A DNA stretch of 64,000 nt from Rudaea sp. (GTDB lineage Bacteria > Pseudomonadota > Gammaproteobacteria > Xanthomonadales > Rhodanobacteraceae), in the NCBI GenBank assembly GCA_031291055.1, contig JARLJU010000085.1, positions 1 through 64,000 of the forward strand, read 5' to 3'. The number at the start of each line of letters is the position of its first letter. Position 1 is the stretch's first letter. The position numbers and the translations under genes were made by a program. Below, piece after piece: positions 25,714 to 35,573 of this stretch. The notes under the pieces are model-generated. The model did not search any database, was not told where the DNA came from, and worked only from the letters and a program-made list of their open reading frames with translations.

Positions 25714-26163
25714 TTATTCTTCGGCTGCGACGAACACCTTGACCACCGTGTGCACGTCGGCATGCAAATGCACATGAACCTCGAACTCGCCGGTATGGCG
25801 CAGCGGACCTTCGCCCATGACCACTTCGCTTTTTTCCAGCGGATGACCGGCGGCGCTGAAGGCCTCTGCAATCTCGCGCGGGCCGACCGAGCCGAACAGC
25901 TTGCCCTCGGTGCTGGCATTGGCCTTGATCGTAACGCTGGCACCTTCGAGGCCGACGCGGCGATTTTCCGCACCGGACATCACCTGGTTGGCCTTGGCCT
26001 CGTACTCGGCGCGGCGCTTCTCGAACTCGGCGATGCTGGTTGCCGTCGCCGGGACTGCCTTGCCCTGCGGCACGAGAAAGTTGCGGCCATAGCCCGGCTT
26101 GACGTTGACCTTGTCGCCAAGGTTGCCGAGATTTTTCACTTTTTGCAGAAGTATAAGTTGCAC
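25714..26163 (-). CDS. rplI: 50S ribosomal protein L9
   Basis: Large-subunit protein near the L1 stalk. The 149-residue protein has the N-terminal domain ([20 protein letters not shown], then [13 protein letters not shown]), the long connecting helix, and the C-terminal domain with [15 protein letters not shown] and HVHLHADV. It equals E. coli L9 in length. The frame is open far upstream, but the family start is the GTG at 26163, preceded by GGAG. It is the last gene of rpsF-rpsR-rplI. Confidence 0.96.
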   Translation of the reverse strand: MQLILLQKVKNLGNLGDKVNVKPGYGRNFLVPQGKAVPATATSIAEFEKRRAEYEAKANQVMSGAENRRVGLEGASVTIKANASTEGKLFGSVGPREIAEAFSAAGHPLEKSEVVMGEGPLRHTGEFEVHVHLHADVHTVVKVFVAAEE

Positions 26164-26243
26164 GATGTTCTCCGATTCGTTAGCGCCGCCGCCCATCTGG
26201 AAAGGTTGCGGCGCAGCTGATCTCAAGTTGTCCGAGGAGGCGA

Positions 26244-26269
26244 CGTGCTGCCACGCAAACCGCAGCACG
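26244..26269. repeat. Perfect 7-bp inverted repeat between rpsR and rplI
   Basis: CGTGCTG (26244-26250) and CAGCACG (26263-26269) are complementary around a 12-nt loop, in the 116-bp gap between rpsR and rplI. No T-run follows on either strand. It could be an mRNA-stability hairpin or a processing site within the operon. I see no gene in the gap. Confidence 0.35.
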
Positions 26270-26279
26270 GCGATGTTTC

Positions 26280-26504
26280 TCAGTGGCTGTCGCAATACGG
26301 CAGCAGTGCGAGGAAGCGCGCGCGCTGGATCGCCTGCGTCAACTGGCGCTGGTAGCGCGCCTTGGTGCCGGTGATGCGGCTCGGCACGATCTTGCCGGTC
26401 TCGGTGATGTACTGGCGCAAGGTGTTCAGATCCTTGTAGTCGATCTCGGTGGCACCTTCGGCGGTGAAACGGCAGAACTTCTTGCGGCGAAAGAATTTGG
26501 ACAT
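26280..26504 (-). CDS. rpsR: 30S ribosomal protein S18
   Basis: Small-subunit platform protein that pairs with S6. The 74-residue product begins [17 protein letters not shown] and has the conserved block [19 protein letters not shown] followed by [15 protein letters not shown]. It is placed between rpsF and rplI on the same strand, 29 bp after rpsF, in the universal order. Confidence 0.97.
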   Translation of the reverse strand: MSKFFRRKKFCRFTAEGATEIDYKDLNTLRQYITETGKIVPSRITGTKARYQRQLTQAIQRARFLALLPYCDSH

Positions 26505-26533
26505 GGAAATCTCCGAAATCTGGATGAAAGGGC

Positions 26534-26962
26534 TTATTCGGCGGCTTCGGCACGCGGCGGGCGCGGCGCGCGTTCGCGGCGCGGTTCGTCGTCTTCGCCA
26601 AAACCAAAGCCTTCGTCGTCACGGCGACGGCTGCCTTTCTCATCCTTGTTCTTGAGGATGAAGGACTGATCGGTGACCGGCGCATCGCGCACGATGATGA
26701 GGTGGCGCAGCACCGCATCGTTGAAGCGGAAACCCGTTTCCAGTTCCTTCAACACGCTCTGGCCGCACTCGATGTTCATCATCACGTAGTGCGCCTTGGC
26801 CAGATTGTCGATCGGATACGCCAGCTGGCGCCGGCCCCAATCTTCCAGGCGATGGATCTTGCCCTTGTCGGCCTCGATCATCGACTTGTAGCGTTCGATC
26901 ATCGCAGGCACTTGCTCGCTCTGGTCAGGGTGGACCAGAAACACGATTTCATAGTGACGCAT
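26534..26962 (-). CDS. rpsF: 30S ribosomal protein S6
   Basis: Small-subunit platform protein. The 142-residue product starts [19 protein letters not shown] and has [23 protein letters not shown] sequence (here [19 protein letters not shown]) and [20 protein letters not shown]. The C-terminal ~40 residues form an acidic/basic tail ([18 protein letters not shown]), of the kind that RimK extends with glutamate in E. coli. AAGGAG precedes the ATG at 26962. The longer open frame upstream is not S6 sequence. Confidence 0.97.
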   Translation of the reverse strand: MRHYEIVFLVHPDQSEQVPAMIERYKSMIEADKGKIHRLEDWGRRQLAYPIDNLAKAHYVMMNIECGQSVLKELETGFRFNDAVLRHLIIVRDAPVTDQSFILKNKDEKGSRRRDDEGFGFGEDDEPRRERAPRPPRAEAAE

Positions 26963-27078
26963 GGTGTCTCCTTGTGGGTATCGCGACGGGGAATTCCGTC
27001 GCAACAGCCTCCCGCCGCGCGGTGAGGCAAGGCCTTCGCAAATACAAACCGGGCGAAGGACCACGAATGGTAGAGGAA

Positions 27079-27816
27079 TCAGTGGATTGGCGCAACAGGT
27101 ATCGGCGAAACCGCACCTGGCGACATCCTGGCCGGCTCGATGCGCGCGATGGCGTTGACCGGCAGCATGACGGCGCGGCGATCGGCGGGATCGTAGACGA
27201 ACACGTAGTTGGCGACTGCGCCGAGATAGGTCCAGGCAGTCCCGGATTTTGCCTGCAACCCCGCGGCGTCGCCGTTGAGCCATACATTCACCTGCGCGGC
27301 ATCACCACGCTTCACAGCGCTTGCGCGATGAGTGGCATAGGTACCCACGAACATCCATCCATAGCCAACAATTGCCACGGCGTAGACGAGTCCCATGTAC
27401 CAGGAATGATCGATTCTCAGATTGAGCAGGAACAGCCGAATCCGCTGCAACCACGTGAGACGGGGCAAAGATCGCAAGCGGTCGCGTTGCATGATGCGAC
27501 GACGCCGGAAAGTGGCATTGATCTTGTCGATCAGCCAGCACAACGGAAATGTCGACACGACCAGCACGATGGCCATCGGCTGCTGGATTCCCGCCACCAG
27601 AAAATCGCCGATCTGCGATAGCGAAAGCGCCGGAATGCCGAATTTTGCGTAAAAACTGTAATTGTAGAAGATGCCCGCCATCGCCACGAGCAGGTAGCAG
27701 AACGTGATGGCGAGTGCCGGTTCGCGCTTTAGCGTGTCGAGAATATGTGGCAGCACGTTGAGCAGAACCGAGCTCTGGCCTGGTTTCCCGACCAGGGTGG
27801 TCGTCGCTTCGCTCAC
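27079..27816 (-). CDS. Integral membrane protein of unknown function
   Basis: The 245-residue product starts with GTG, 15 bp after the cupin gene. Three hydrophobic segments are visible (about residues 34-52, 72-98 and 138-158). A strongly basic cytoplasmic-type loop follows the second ([18 protein letters not shown]). The C-terminal ~75 residues look soluble and beta-rich ([19 protein letters not shown]) and end proline-rich. I recognise no family. The overlapping expression context (A-type Fe-S carrier, cupin, this gene) suggests one transcript but does not reveal a function. Confidence 0.65.
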   Translation of the reverse strand: MSEATTTLVGKPGQSSVLLNVLPHILDTLKREPALAITFCYLLVAMAGIFYNYSFYAKFGIPALSLSQIGDFLVAGIQQPMAIVLVVSTFPLCWLIDKINATFRRRRIMQRDRLRSLPRLTWLQRIRLFLLNLRIDHSWYMGLVYAVAIVGYGWMFVGTYATHRASAVKRGDAAQVNVWLNGDAAGLQAKSGTAWTYLGAVANYVFVYDPADRRAVMLPVNAIARIEPARMSPGAVSPIPVAPIH

Positions 27817-27831
27817 CGTGAACGCGCCCGG

Positions 27832-28212
27832 TCAGACCCAGACATCGTTGGCGGCCGTAAGCGCACCACCCGCCTCGCCGGTATTGATCACGCCGCGCGG
27901 CTCGACGAGCATGATCTTGCACTCGCGCTCGGCGGCTGGCTTGTGCTCAACCCCACGCGGCACCACGAACAGTTCGCCAGACTTCAGATCAACGCGGCCG
28001 TCGCGAAATTCGATCGACATTTCACCTTCAACGATGATGAACACTTCGTCGGTGTCGGCATGGCTGTGCCAGACGAACTGGCCCTGAATTCGGACCAGCT
28101 TGAATTGGTAGTCGTTCATTTGCGCGACGACACGCGGCGCCCACTGATCGCAAAACCGCTTGAACTTGTCGCCGAGATTGACCGGCTGATACCGATTCGG
28201 CGCGTCGGCCAT
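27832..28212 (-). CDS. Small cupin-domain protein
   Basis: The 126-residue single cupin has metal-binding motif 1, [18 protein letters not shown] (His, His, Glu), and motif 2, [11 protein letters not shown] (His). All four usual ligands of a mononuclear metal site are therefore present. Such proteins act as small dioxygenases, isomerases or sensors; the substrate is not evident. The ATG at 28212 is chosen because the preceding residues are not cupin-like. It lies 14 bp after the A-type carrier gene and before a membrane protein gene. Confidence 0.85.
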   Translation of the reverse strand: MADAPNRYQPVNLGDKFKRFCDQWAPRVVAQMNDYQFKLVRIQGQFVWHSHADTDEVFIIVEGEMSIEFRDGRVDLKSGELFVVPRGVEHKPAAERECKIMLVEPRGVINTGEAGGALTAANDVWV

Positions 28213-28226
28213 GTTCGTCGCCCGCC

Positions 28227-28562
28227 TCACGCCGCGGGATTGATGGTAAAGCTCTCGCCGCAACCGCACTCGCCGGTCACGTTGGGATTGCGGAAAACGA
28301 ACGCGGCGTTCAGGCCCTGGCGCGCAAAATCGATTTCCGTGCCGGCAACGAAGGGCAGGCTCGAAGCGTCGACGACGAGTTTGATTCCGTCCTGCTCGAT
28401 GACGCGATCGCTGCCTTCGATGTGCTCGGCGATGTCGACCGTATACGCATAGCCGGAACAGCCGGTCTTGCGCACCCCGAAACGCACGCCGGCGGCGTCT
28501 GGCTGATTCACCAGGAAGCTTTGCATGCGCTGGCGCGCAGCGGGAGTGATCCGGATGTTCAT
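28227..28562 (-). CDS. A-type iron-sulfur carrier protein (IscA/ErpA/HesB family)
   Basis: Carrier that passes Fe-S clusters to apo-enzymes. The protein begins [17 protein letters not shown], has [17 protein letters not shown] with the first conserved Cys, and ends [11 protein letters not shown] with the CGC pair. All three cluster-ligand cysteines are therefore present. The frame is open to ATGs at 28577 and 28586; the start at 28562 best matches the family but has only a weak ribosome-binding site. Whether it is IscA, ErpA or SufA cannot be decided here, since no isc or suf genes are adjacent. It is divergent from asnS. Confidence 0.88.
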   Translation of the reverse strand: MNIRITPAARQRMQSFLVNQPDAAGVRFGVRKTGCSGYAYTVDIAEHIEGSDRVIEQDGIKLVVDASSLPFVAGTEIDFARQGLNAAFVFRNPNVTGECGCGESFTINPAA

Positions 28563-28681
28563 GACTTCAATATCCATGTCGTTCATTGTAGCAGGGTGGC
28601 GGTCCGGCGCCGCACAATTCCGCTATCATTCGCGGCTTGTCGCAAGCCCGAATTGGGGCGAATTCACTGGAGTTTCAAGGC

Positions 28682-30082
<1,401 letters not shown>

Positions 30083-30086
30083 TCGC

Positions 30087-30890
30087 TCACTGCTGCGCGG
30101 CGCGATATTCGTCTTTGAGCTGCCGCAACCAGGCGAATCGCGCCACCCGGTCTCGCGCCGGTTCTGCACCGAGTGCCGCGCCACAGGCTTCCCGCAGCGC
30201 GGGGGCATCGACACGCAGGAAGGGATTGGTCGCGCGTTCCTGCGCGAGACTGACGGGCAAGGTCGCTTCGCTGCGCGCGCGCAGCGCCTTTGCCTGAGCG
30301 CTGCGTTGCTGCAGATCGACGTTGTCGGCATCCACGCCCAGCGCAAATGCGCAGTTGGCCACGGTGTACTCATGCCCGCAGCACAAGAGCGTATCGCCGG
30401 GCAGCGCCGCAAGACGATCGAGCGAGGCCAGCATCTGCGCCGGCGTGCCCTCGAACAGGCGCCCGCAGCCGACGCTGAAGAGTGTGTCGCCGGCGAACAG
30501 CACGCCCGCACCGAAATAAGCGATATGGCTTGCGGTGTGGCCTGGTACCGCGATGACTTCAAAATCCGCCTGCGGTGTGGCAAAGTATACTTGTTCACCA
30601 TCCAAGACATGTCGTGACGCAGCGACGATTCGCGCATCGTGCGGCGCAATGACTTCCATGCCTGGGTAGCGCTCGATCAGAGCGCCGACGCCGCCGACAT
30701 GATCCGGATGATGGTGGGTCAGCAGGATCGCCGCCGGCGTGAGCCGCTCGCCCTGGAGCGTGTCCACTACCGGTGCGGCGTCGCCCGGATCAACGATCAG
30801 AGCGCGCCCACCGGAGTCCGCGAGCAGCCAGATGTAGTTGTCCGTCATGCCGGTCAATGCCGGCACAGGAATCAAGCGGCGGGCGTTCAT
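30087..30890 (-). CDS. gloB: Hydroxyacylglutathione hydrolase (glyoxalase II)
   Basis: Hydrolyses S-lactoylglutathione to lactate and glutathione, the second step of methylglyoxal detoxification. The 267-residue metallo-beta-lactamase-fold protein has the metal motif THHHPDHVGG near residue 58, VPGHTASHIAYF, the bridging Asp in LFAGDTLFSVGCGRLFEG, and CCGHEYT. The C-terminal glutathione-binding helical domain ends LRQLKDEYRAAQQ. It is the last gene of the minus-strand run rlmD-nagZ-hpt-mtnP-gloB. Confidence 0.95.
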   Translation of the reverse strand: MNARRLIPVPALTGMTDNYIWLLADSGGRALIVDPGDAAPVVDTLQGERLTPAAILLTHHHPDHVGGVGALIERYPGMEVIAPHDARIVAASRHVLDGEQVYFATPQADFEVIAVPGHTASHIAYFGAGVLFAGDTLFSVGCGRLFEGTPAQMLASLDRLAALPGDTLLCCGHEYTVANCAFALGVDADNVDLQQRSAQAKALRARSEATLPVSLAQERATNPFLRVDAPALREACGAALGAEPARDRVARFAWLRQLKDEYRAAQQ

Positions 30891-30923
30891 GCGATTCGTC
30901 GAGGTCTATCGGCCAGATCGATC

Positions 30924-31694
30924 CTAGTCGGTTTTGCCTTGACCGGCACGGCCTTGCTTCTCTGCCAGTAAGGCCGCAATGATTGGCGGCACCTGCACGG
31001 TGGCTGCTTCGAGGTTCGCGAAAATCTCCGGCAAGCTGATGCTCGCCTCGTCACCGCAGCCAGCAGCCCAGTTGGCGACGAGAGCCAGACAGGCATAGTC
31101 GATGCCTAACTCGCGTGCGAGCACCGCTTCGGGCATGCCCGTCATGCCGACCAGATCGCAGCCGTCGCGGCGCATGCGCACAATCTCTGCGCGGGTTTCC
31201 AGACGCGGTCCCTGCGTGGCGCCATAGCAGCCGCCATCGACCACGGAAACGCCTTCGCGCCGCGCTGCGGCCAGTAGCGCCGCACGCAGGGCGGCGCTGT
31301 AAGGCTCGGTAAAATCGACATGTTCCACTTTGGCGCCCTCGACATCACTGAAGCTGTCGAAGCGGCCGTGGGTGTAGTCGATGATCTGCTCCGGCACAGC
31401 CAGCACGCGTGGCCCCATGTCGGCACGGATGCCACCGACCGCATTCACTCCAATGATGCGGCGTGCGCCAAGGTCGTACAAAGCGCGGACGTTGGCGCGG
31501 TAGTTGACCCGGTGAGGCGCCAGCAGGTGAGCCTCGCCATGACGTGCAAGGAAGGCGACGCGCCACCCGTCGAGTTCGCCGCTGACGATCGCGCCCGAGG
31601 GCGCGCCGAATGGCGTAGACACAGTATGCCGTGCCACATTCCGCAGTCCAGGGAATGCATATAATCCGGTGCCACCGATGATCGCCAGATCCAC
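30924..31694 (-). CDS. S-methyl-5'-thioinosine phosphorylase (purine nucleoside phosphorylase family)
   Basis: Phosphorolysis of methylthioinosine to hypoxanthine and methylthioribose-1-phosphate, in polyamine by-product salvage. The 256-residue protein shows the family segments AIIGGTGLYAFPGL, RHGEAHLLAPHRVNYRAN, GATQGPRLETRAEI and VGMTGMPEAVLARE. Where methylthioadenosine phosphorylases have an Asp-containing base-binding loop (TDYD-like), this protein has ANWAAG. The Asn favours 6-oxopurines, as in the pseudomonad enzyme. The neighbouring hpt gene would use its hypoxanthine product. It starts at a GTG behind GCGAGG. Substrate choice is inferred. Confidence 0.85.
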   Translation of the reverse strand: MDLAIIGGTGLYAFPGLRNVARHTVSTPFGAPSGAIVSGELDGWRVAFLARHGEAHLLAPHRVNYRANVRALYDLGARRIIGVNAVGGIRADMGPRVLAVPEQIIDYTHGRFDSFSDVEGAKVEHVDFTEPYSAALRAALLAAARREGVSVVDGGCYGATQGPRLETRAEIVRMRRDGCDLVGMTGMPEAVLARELGIDYACLALVANWAAGCGDEASISLPEIFANLEAATVQVPPIIAALLAEKQGRAGQGKTD

Positions 31695-31705
31695 GACCCG
31701 CCTCG

Positions 31706-32263
31706 CTAGATAGCGTAGATACCAGGCAGATTCCTGCCCTGCTCGTAATAGTCCATTCCAAAGCCGAATACATAGCGATCCGGCACCTGCACGCCGACGA
31801 AATCGGCGTGGATGCCGGGCGCCGTACGATTGTGCATTTTCTCGCACAACACCGCGATGAGCACGCGACGAGCGCCCTGCTCCAGGCAGAAATCCCGGAT
31901 CGCCTTCAACGTATAGCCTTCGTCGAGGATGTCATCGGCAAGCAGCACGGTGCGTCTGCTCATGTCGGCGCGTGGACGCTTGATCCAGGTCAGTTCATGG
32001 CCCTGCGTGCTGTTGCGGTAACGGGTCGCATGCACATAATCGAATTCCAGATCGCCGCCGATGGCCAGCGCGAGCGCACCGGCGAAGATCAGGCCGCCAT
32101 TCATTACGCTGAGGAACAACGGCACCTCGCCGTTCAACGCCGTGTCGATCGCGCTGCCCATGGATGCGATCGCGGCTTCGAGCCGCGCGCGATCGTGAAT
32201 CAGGTCGGCGATTCTCAGCGCATCGGCCAGTTCCGGGCGTGCGGCGATACTGTCCTTGCTCAT
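31706..32263 (-). CDS. hpt: Hypoxanthine-guanine phosphoribosyltransferase
   Basis: Converts hypoxanthine or guanine plus PRPP to IMP or GMP. The 185-residue protein has the PRPP-binding motif VLLADDILDEGYTL, the loop FLSVMNGGLIFA, and the C-terminal PDRYVFGFGMDYYEQGRNL. The ATG overlaps the nagZ stop codon by 4 bp (ATGA), indicating translational coupling. It stands 11 bp before the methylthioinosine phosphorylase gene, a pairing that makes metabolic sense because that enzyme releases hypoxanthine. Confidence 0.94.
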   Translation of the reverse strand: MSKDSIAARPELADALRIADLIHDRARLEAAIASMGSAIDTALNGEVPLFLSVMNGGLIFAGALALAIGGDLEFDYVHATRYRNSTQGHELTWIKRPRADMSRRTVLLADDILDEGYTLKAIRDFCLEQGARRVLIAVLCEKMHNRTAPGIHADFVGVQVPDRYVFGFGMDYYEQGRNLPGIYAI

Positions 32264-33276
32264 GCGACTGCAGTGTCTTCGGCGAGAGCGGTGACGCGTG
32301 CGATAAAACGATCGCGCTGCGGGTTGTCGAGCAGCGCCAGCCAGTCCGATCCCAGGGTTCCGCACAAGCCTGCGAGCTTGCCCGGATCGCAGGGCGCGCT
32401 ATCGTGTTGCGAAAGCAGCGCCTCCGGCACGACCTCGGGCTTGCACACGAGAACCAGATCGCAACCGGCGTCACGATGAGCGGCGATGCGCGCGCCGATT
32501 CCACCGGCGCTTTCCGCCGCGGCCATGCTGATGTCATCGCTGAAGACGACGCCGCGAAATCCGTACTCGCCGCGCAGAATGTGCTTGATCCACACCTGCG
32601 AATATCCGGCTGGCAACAGGTCGACCGTCGGATAAGCGACATGCGCCATCATCACCGCTTCGGCACCGGCGGCGATGGCGTCGGCGAAGGGCAACAGATC
32701 GCGGGCGCGCAATTGATCCAGCGTGCGCGGGTCGGCGGCATTGTCGACATGCGTATCCTCGACCACGGTACCGTGCCCGGGAAAATGCTTGACCGTCGCC
32801 GCCATGCCGCCCAGACGCATGCCGCGCATATAGGCCAGCCCCAGTTCGGACACCACGTGCGGTTCGGTGTGGAATGCACGTTCACCGATTGCGCGGTTGC
32901 CGAGCTTCAGATCAAGCACCGGCGCAAAGCTCAGATCGATGTCGATCGCGCGCATTTCCGTCGCCATGAGCCAGGCGTGTTCCTCGGCCAGCGCCAGCGC
33001 CAGGCGCGGCTCGCGATCGTGGCAGGCACCGAGACGCGACAGCGCGGGCAGGCGCGTGAAGCCATCGCGGAAGCGCTGCACCGGGCCACCTTCCTGATCC
33101 ACGCAGATAAGGAACGGGCCCTTGCGTAACTCGCGCATCTGGGCAACGAGCTCGGTGATCTGCGCACGCGACACGAAATTGCGCGCGAACAGGATCACCC
33201 CGCTGACGGCGGGTGCGACAATCCAGTCGCGTTCGCGCGCATCCAGTTGTGTGCCTTGTACGCCGACGATCAGCAT
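32260..33276 (-). CDS. nagZ: Beta-N-acetylglucosaminidase NagZ (glycosyl hydrolase family 3)
   Basis: Cytoplasmic enzyme that removes GlcNAc from GlcNAc-anhydroMurNAc peptides during wall recycling; its products influence AmpR-type beta-lactamase regulation. The 338-residue protein lacks a signal peptide, as expected. It has LFARNFVSRAQITELV, CVDQEGGPVQRFRDGFTRLP, the NagZ-specific loop VKHFPGHGTVVEDTH (catalytic His), and the nucleophile Asp in VVFSDDISM. The start MLIVGVQGTQL at 33276 is taken over the longer frame. It is coupled to hpt. Confidence 0.96.
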   Translation of the reverse strand: MLIVGVQGTQLDARERDWIVAPAVSGVILFARNFVSRAQITELVAQMRELRKGPFLICVDQEGGPVQRFRDGFTRLPALSRLGACHDREPRLALALAEEHAWLMATEMRAIDIDLSFAPVLDLKLGNRAIGERAFHTEPHVVSELGLAYMRGMRLGGMAATVKHFPGHGTVVEDTHVDNAADPRTLDQLRARDLLPFADAIAAGAEAVMMAHVAYPTVDLLPAGYSQVWIKHILRGEYGFRGVVFSDDISMAAAESAGGIGARIAAHRDAGCDLVLVCKPEVVPEALLSQHDSAPCDPGKLAGLCGTLGSDWLALLDNPQRDRFIARVTALAEDTAVA

Positions 33277-33326
33277 GTTTCGCGATCCTGGATGAAACCG
33301 TCGGGCATTGTAGCAATCCGCAGCAG

Positions 33327-34625
33327 TCAGTCGCGCTCGAAAAGCGCGATTGACTCGACGTGTGCCGTGTGCGGGAACATGTCCATGACGCCGGCGCTGG
33401 CCAGGGCAAAGCCATGCTGCTGCACGAGAATGCCTGCATCGCGCGCCAGCGAACCGGGATGACAGGCGACGTAGACCACGCGCCGTACGCCACGCTTCGG
33501 CAGATATTCCAGCACCGCCGCCGCGCCGCTGCGTGGCGGGTCCAGCAGCAGCAGGTCGTAGCTGGCCTTCGCCCACGGCGTGGCGCGCTGGTCGGCTGCA
33601 AGGTCCGCGCTGAAGAAATCCGCGTTGGCGACATTGTTGCGCCGCGCATTTTCGACGGCGCGACGCACCAGGCCGGCTTCGCCTTCCACGCCCGTGACAT
33701 GCGCGGCGCGGCGTGCCAGTGGCAGAGTGAAATTTCCCAGGCCGCAGAACAGATCGAGCACGCGGTCAGTCGGTTGCGGATCAAGCAGCGCTAGGGCATG
33801 GTCGATCATCCGCCGATTCATGCCCGCATTGACCTGGATGAAATCCAGCGGCTGGAAGTCCAGCTCGACGTCGTACGCGGGCAGACGGAAACTCAGGTGC
33901 GCGTCCAGCGGCCACAACGCTGCGACACTGTCGTTGCCGCCAGGCTGCAGATAGATCCCGAGTCGCTGCGCCTTGCCGAATGCCACAAGTGCATCGCGAT
34001 CATGCGGCGACAGCGGCTGCAGATGGCGGAAGATCAGCGCAACCAGATCGTCGCCCGCCGCGACCTCAATCTGCGGAATATCACGCTTGCCGTCGAGCGA
34101 CTCGATCATCGCCGTGATCGCCTCGATGCATTCGCCAACCGCCGGATGCAGTACCTCGCAACGCTGGATATCGGCGACATAGCGGCCGTTGCTTTCGCGA
34201 AAGCCCACCAGCACGCGCCCTTTCTTCTCGACGAACTTGACGCTCAGACGCGCCTTGCGCCGGTAACCCCAGGGCGAATCCGTCAGCGGTGCGAGCACGT
34301 TCGCAGGCGTTACCTTGCCGATGCGTTCGAGGTTTTCCAGCAGCACGCGCTGTTTGGCGCTGATCTGCGCCCCGGCATCCAGATGCTGCAAGGCGCAGCC
34401 TCCGCATACGCCGAAATGCGCGCAGCGCGGCGTTACCCGATCCGGCGAGGGACGCAGGATCTCCTCGACCGCCGCCTCGTCATAGTGCCGATGCTTGCCG
34501 GTGAAGCGCAGACGCACGCGTTCGCCGGCCAGGGCCCCGGCAACGAATATCGCCTTGCCGTTGACATGCGCGACACCGCGGCCGTCGTGGGAAAGATCGG
34601 TGATGTCGGCTTCGATGATGGTCAT
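33327..34625 (-). CDS. rlmD: 23S rRNA (uracil-1939-C5)-methyltransferase RlmD (RumA)
   Basis: SAM-dependent formation of m5U1939 in 23S rRNA. The 432-residue protein has an N-terminal TRAM domain and a 4Fe-4S cysteine set (CAHFGVCGGCALQHL plus upstream and downstream Cys). The SAM motif is VLDLFCGLGNFTLPLA, then DPPRSGA, and the catalytic-Cys motif VYVACHPGSLARD, in which the usual CNPATL reads CHPGSL. The start is at MTIIEADIT (34625). It precedes nagZ by 51 bp and is divergent from the receiver-Hpt gene. Confidence 0.95.
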   Translation of the reverse strand: MTIIEADITDLSHDGRGVAHVNGKAIFVAGALAGERVRLRFTGKHRHYDEAAVEEILRPSPDRVTPRCAHFGVCGGCALQHLDAGAQISAKQRVLLENLERIGKVTPANVLAPLTDSPWGYRRKARLSVKFVEKKGRVLVGFRESNGRYVADIQRCEVLHPAVGECIEAITAMIESLDGKRDIPQIEVAAGDDLVALIFRHLQPLSPHDRDALVAFGKAQRLGIYLQPGGNDSVAALWPLDAHLSFRLPAYDVELDFQPLDFIQVNAGMNRRMIDHALALLDPQPTDRVLDLFCGLGNFTLPLARRAAHVTGVEGEAGLVRRAVENARRNNVANADFFSADLAADQRATPWAKASYDLLLLDPPRSGAAAVLEYLPKRGVRRVVYVACHPGSLARDAGILVQQHGFALASAGVMDMFPHTAHVESIALFERD

Positions 34626-34763
34626 GCGTGCTCTGTCCACCCGCGATGATGCGCGGGCCTTGCTGCAAAGGAAACCGGGATTGCGACGTGTACGGCGCAG
34701 GCGAAGCGAAATGATAGCAGGCAGCGGATTGACGATGCGCGGCGGTAGCGCCATTCTGCGCGC

Positions 34764-35573
34764 GTGAGCAGCCATAGCCTCAAACCGCACGTGCTGATTG
34801 CCGACGATGATCCGGTCAGCTTGCGTTTTCTCGCCGCGGCTCTCGCACAACTGGGCTGCGAGGTCGCCACGGTCGCTGACGGCAAGCGCGCACTGACCAA
34901 GGCGCGCGCAAACCGGTTCAACCTGCTGCTGCTTGACCGCTGCATGCCGGATCTCGGCGGCGCCGAGTTGCTCGCTGCCATGCGCGCAGACGGCATCCAG
35001 GCCGTCGCCATCGCCACCAGTGCCGAGGTCGATGCGGCCGCCGCTGAGCGTCTGCGCAGCGCGGGCTTCGTCGATATCCTCGAAAAACCGGCCACACTGA
35101 CGCAAGTGCAACGCGCAATGAGTCCACATTTGCACTTTTCCCCGACACCCGCTGCCAGTACGGTCATGGCGGCACCGGTCACCGTGCTCGACGATGGACC
35201 TGCATTGGCAACCATTGGTGGCGATGCCACGGTATTGCGTGCACTGCGTGAGTTGCTCGCGCAGGAACTGGCGATTCTGTTGACGGAGCTGGCAAATATC
35301 GAGCCGCGCGCCAATGCCTCAGCCTTGCGCGAACGCCTGCATCGTCTGCGTGCATCCTGCGGATTTTGCGGCGCAACGGCGCTGGCCGAAACCGCGATAA
35401 GGCTGGATGTCTGTCTGCGTGACGACGCCGGGAACATGCGCCCGGCGCTCGAAGACTTTCTCCATTCGTGCCGCGCAACACAGGCCGCCCTGGCGGATCA
35501 GGCATCCATTGGCGCAGGCACCGGCACTTCCTCAAGCATTCCCCAGGCGCGCAAACCGGCACCTTCAAGGTGA
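34764..35573 (+). CDS. Orphan response regulator with C-terminal Hpt domain
   Basis: Likely member of a phosphorelay. The 269-residue protein has an N-terminal receiver with the acidic cluster Asp14-Asp16, phosphoacceptor Asp58 in LLLLDRCMP, Thr85 and Lys108 (EKP), all intact. After a linker comes a four-helix Hpt-like domain with His193 in LHRLRASCGFCGA, the usual phosphotransfer motif. It starts at GTG. No histidine kinase is nearby. The last 76 bp overlap the 3' end of recO on the opposite strand. Receiver and Hpt on one chain suggests an intermediate relay or phosphate-sink role; this is inference. Confidence 0.82.
   Translation: MSSHSLKPHVLIADDDPVSLRFLAAALAQLGCEVATVADGKRALTKARANRFNLLLLDRCMPDLGGAELLAAMRADGIQAVAIATSAEVDAAAAERLRSAGFVDILEKPATLTQVQRAMSPHLHFSPTPAASTVMAAPVTVLDDGPALATIGGDATVLRALRELLAQELAILLTELANIEPRANASALRERLHRLRASCGFCGATALAETAIRLDVCLRDDAGNMRPALEDFLHSCRATQAALADQASIGAGTGTSSSIPQARKPAPSR

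Noticed and set aside
28601..28630. asnS promoter with -10 TATCAT
   Set aside because: The sequence 17 bp upstream has no resemblance to TTGACA; insufficient evidence.
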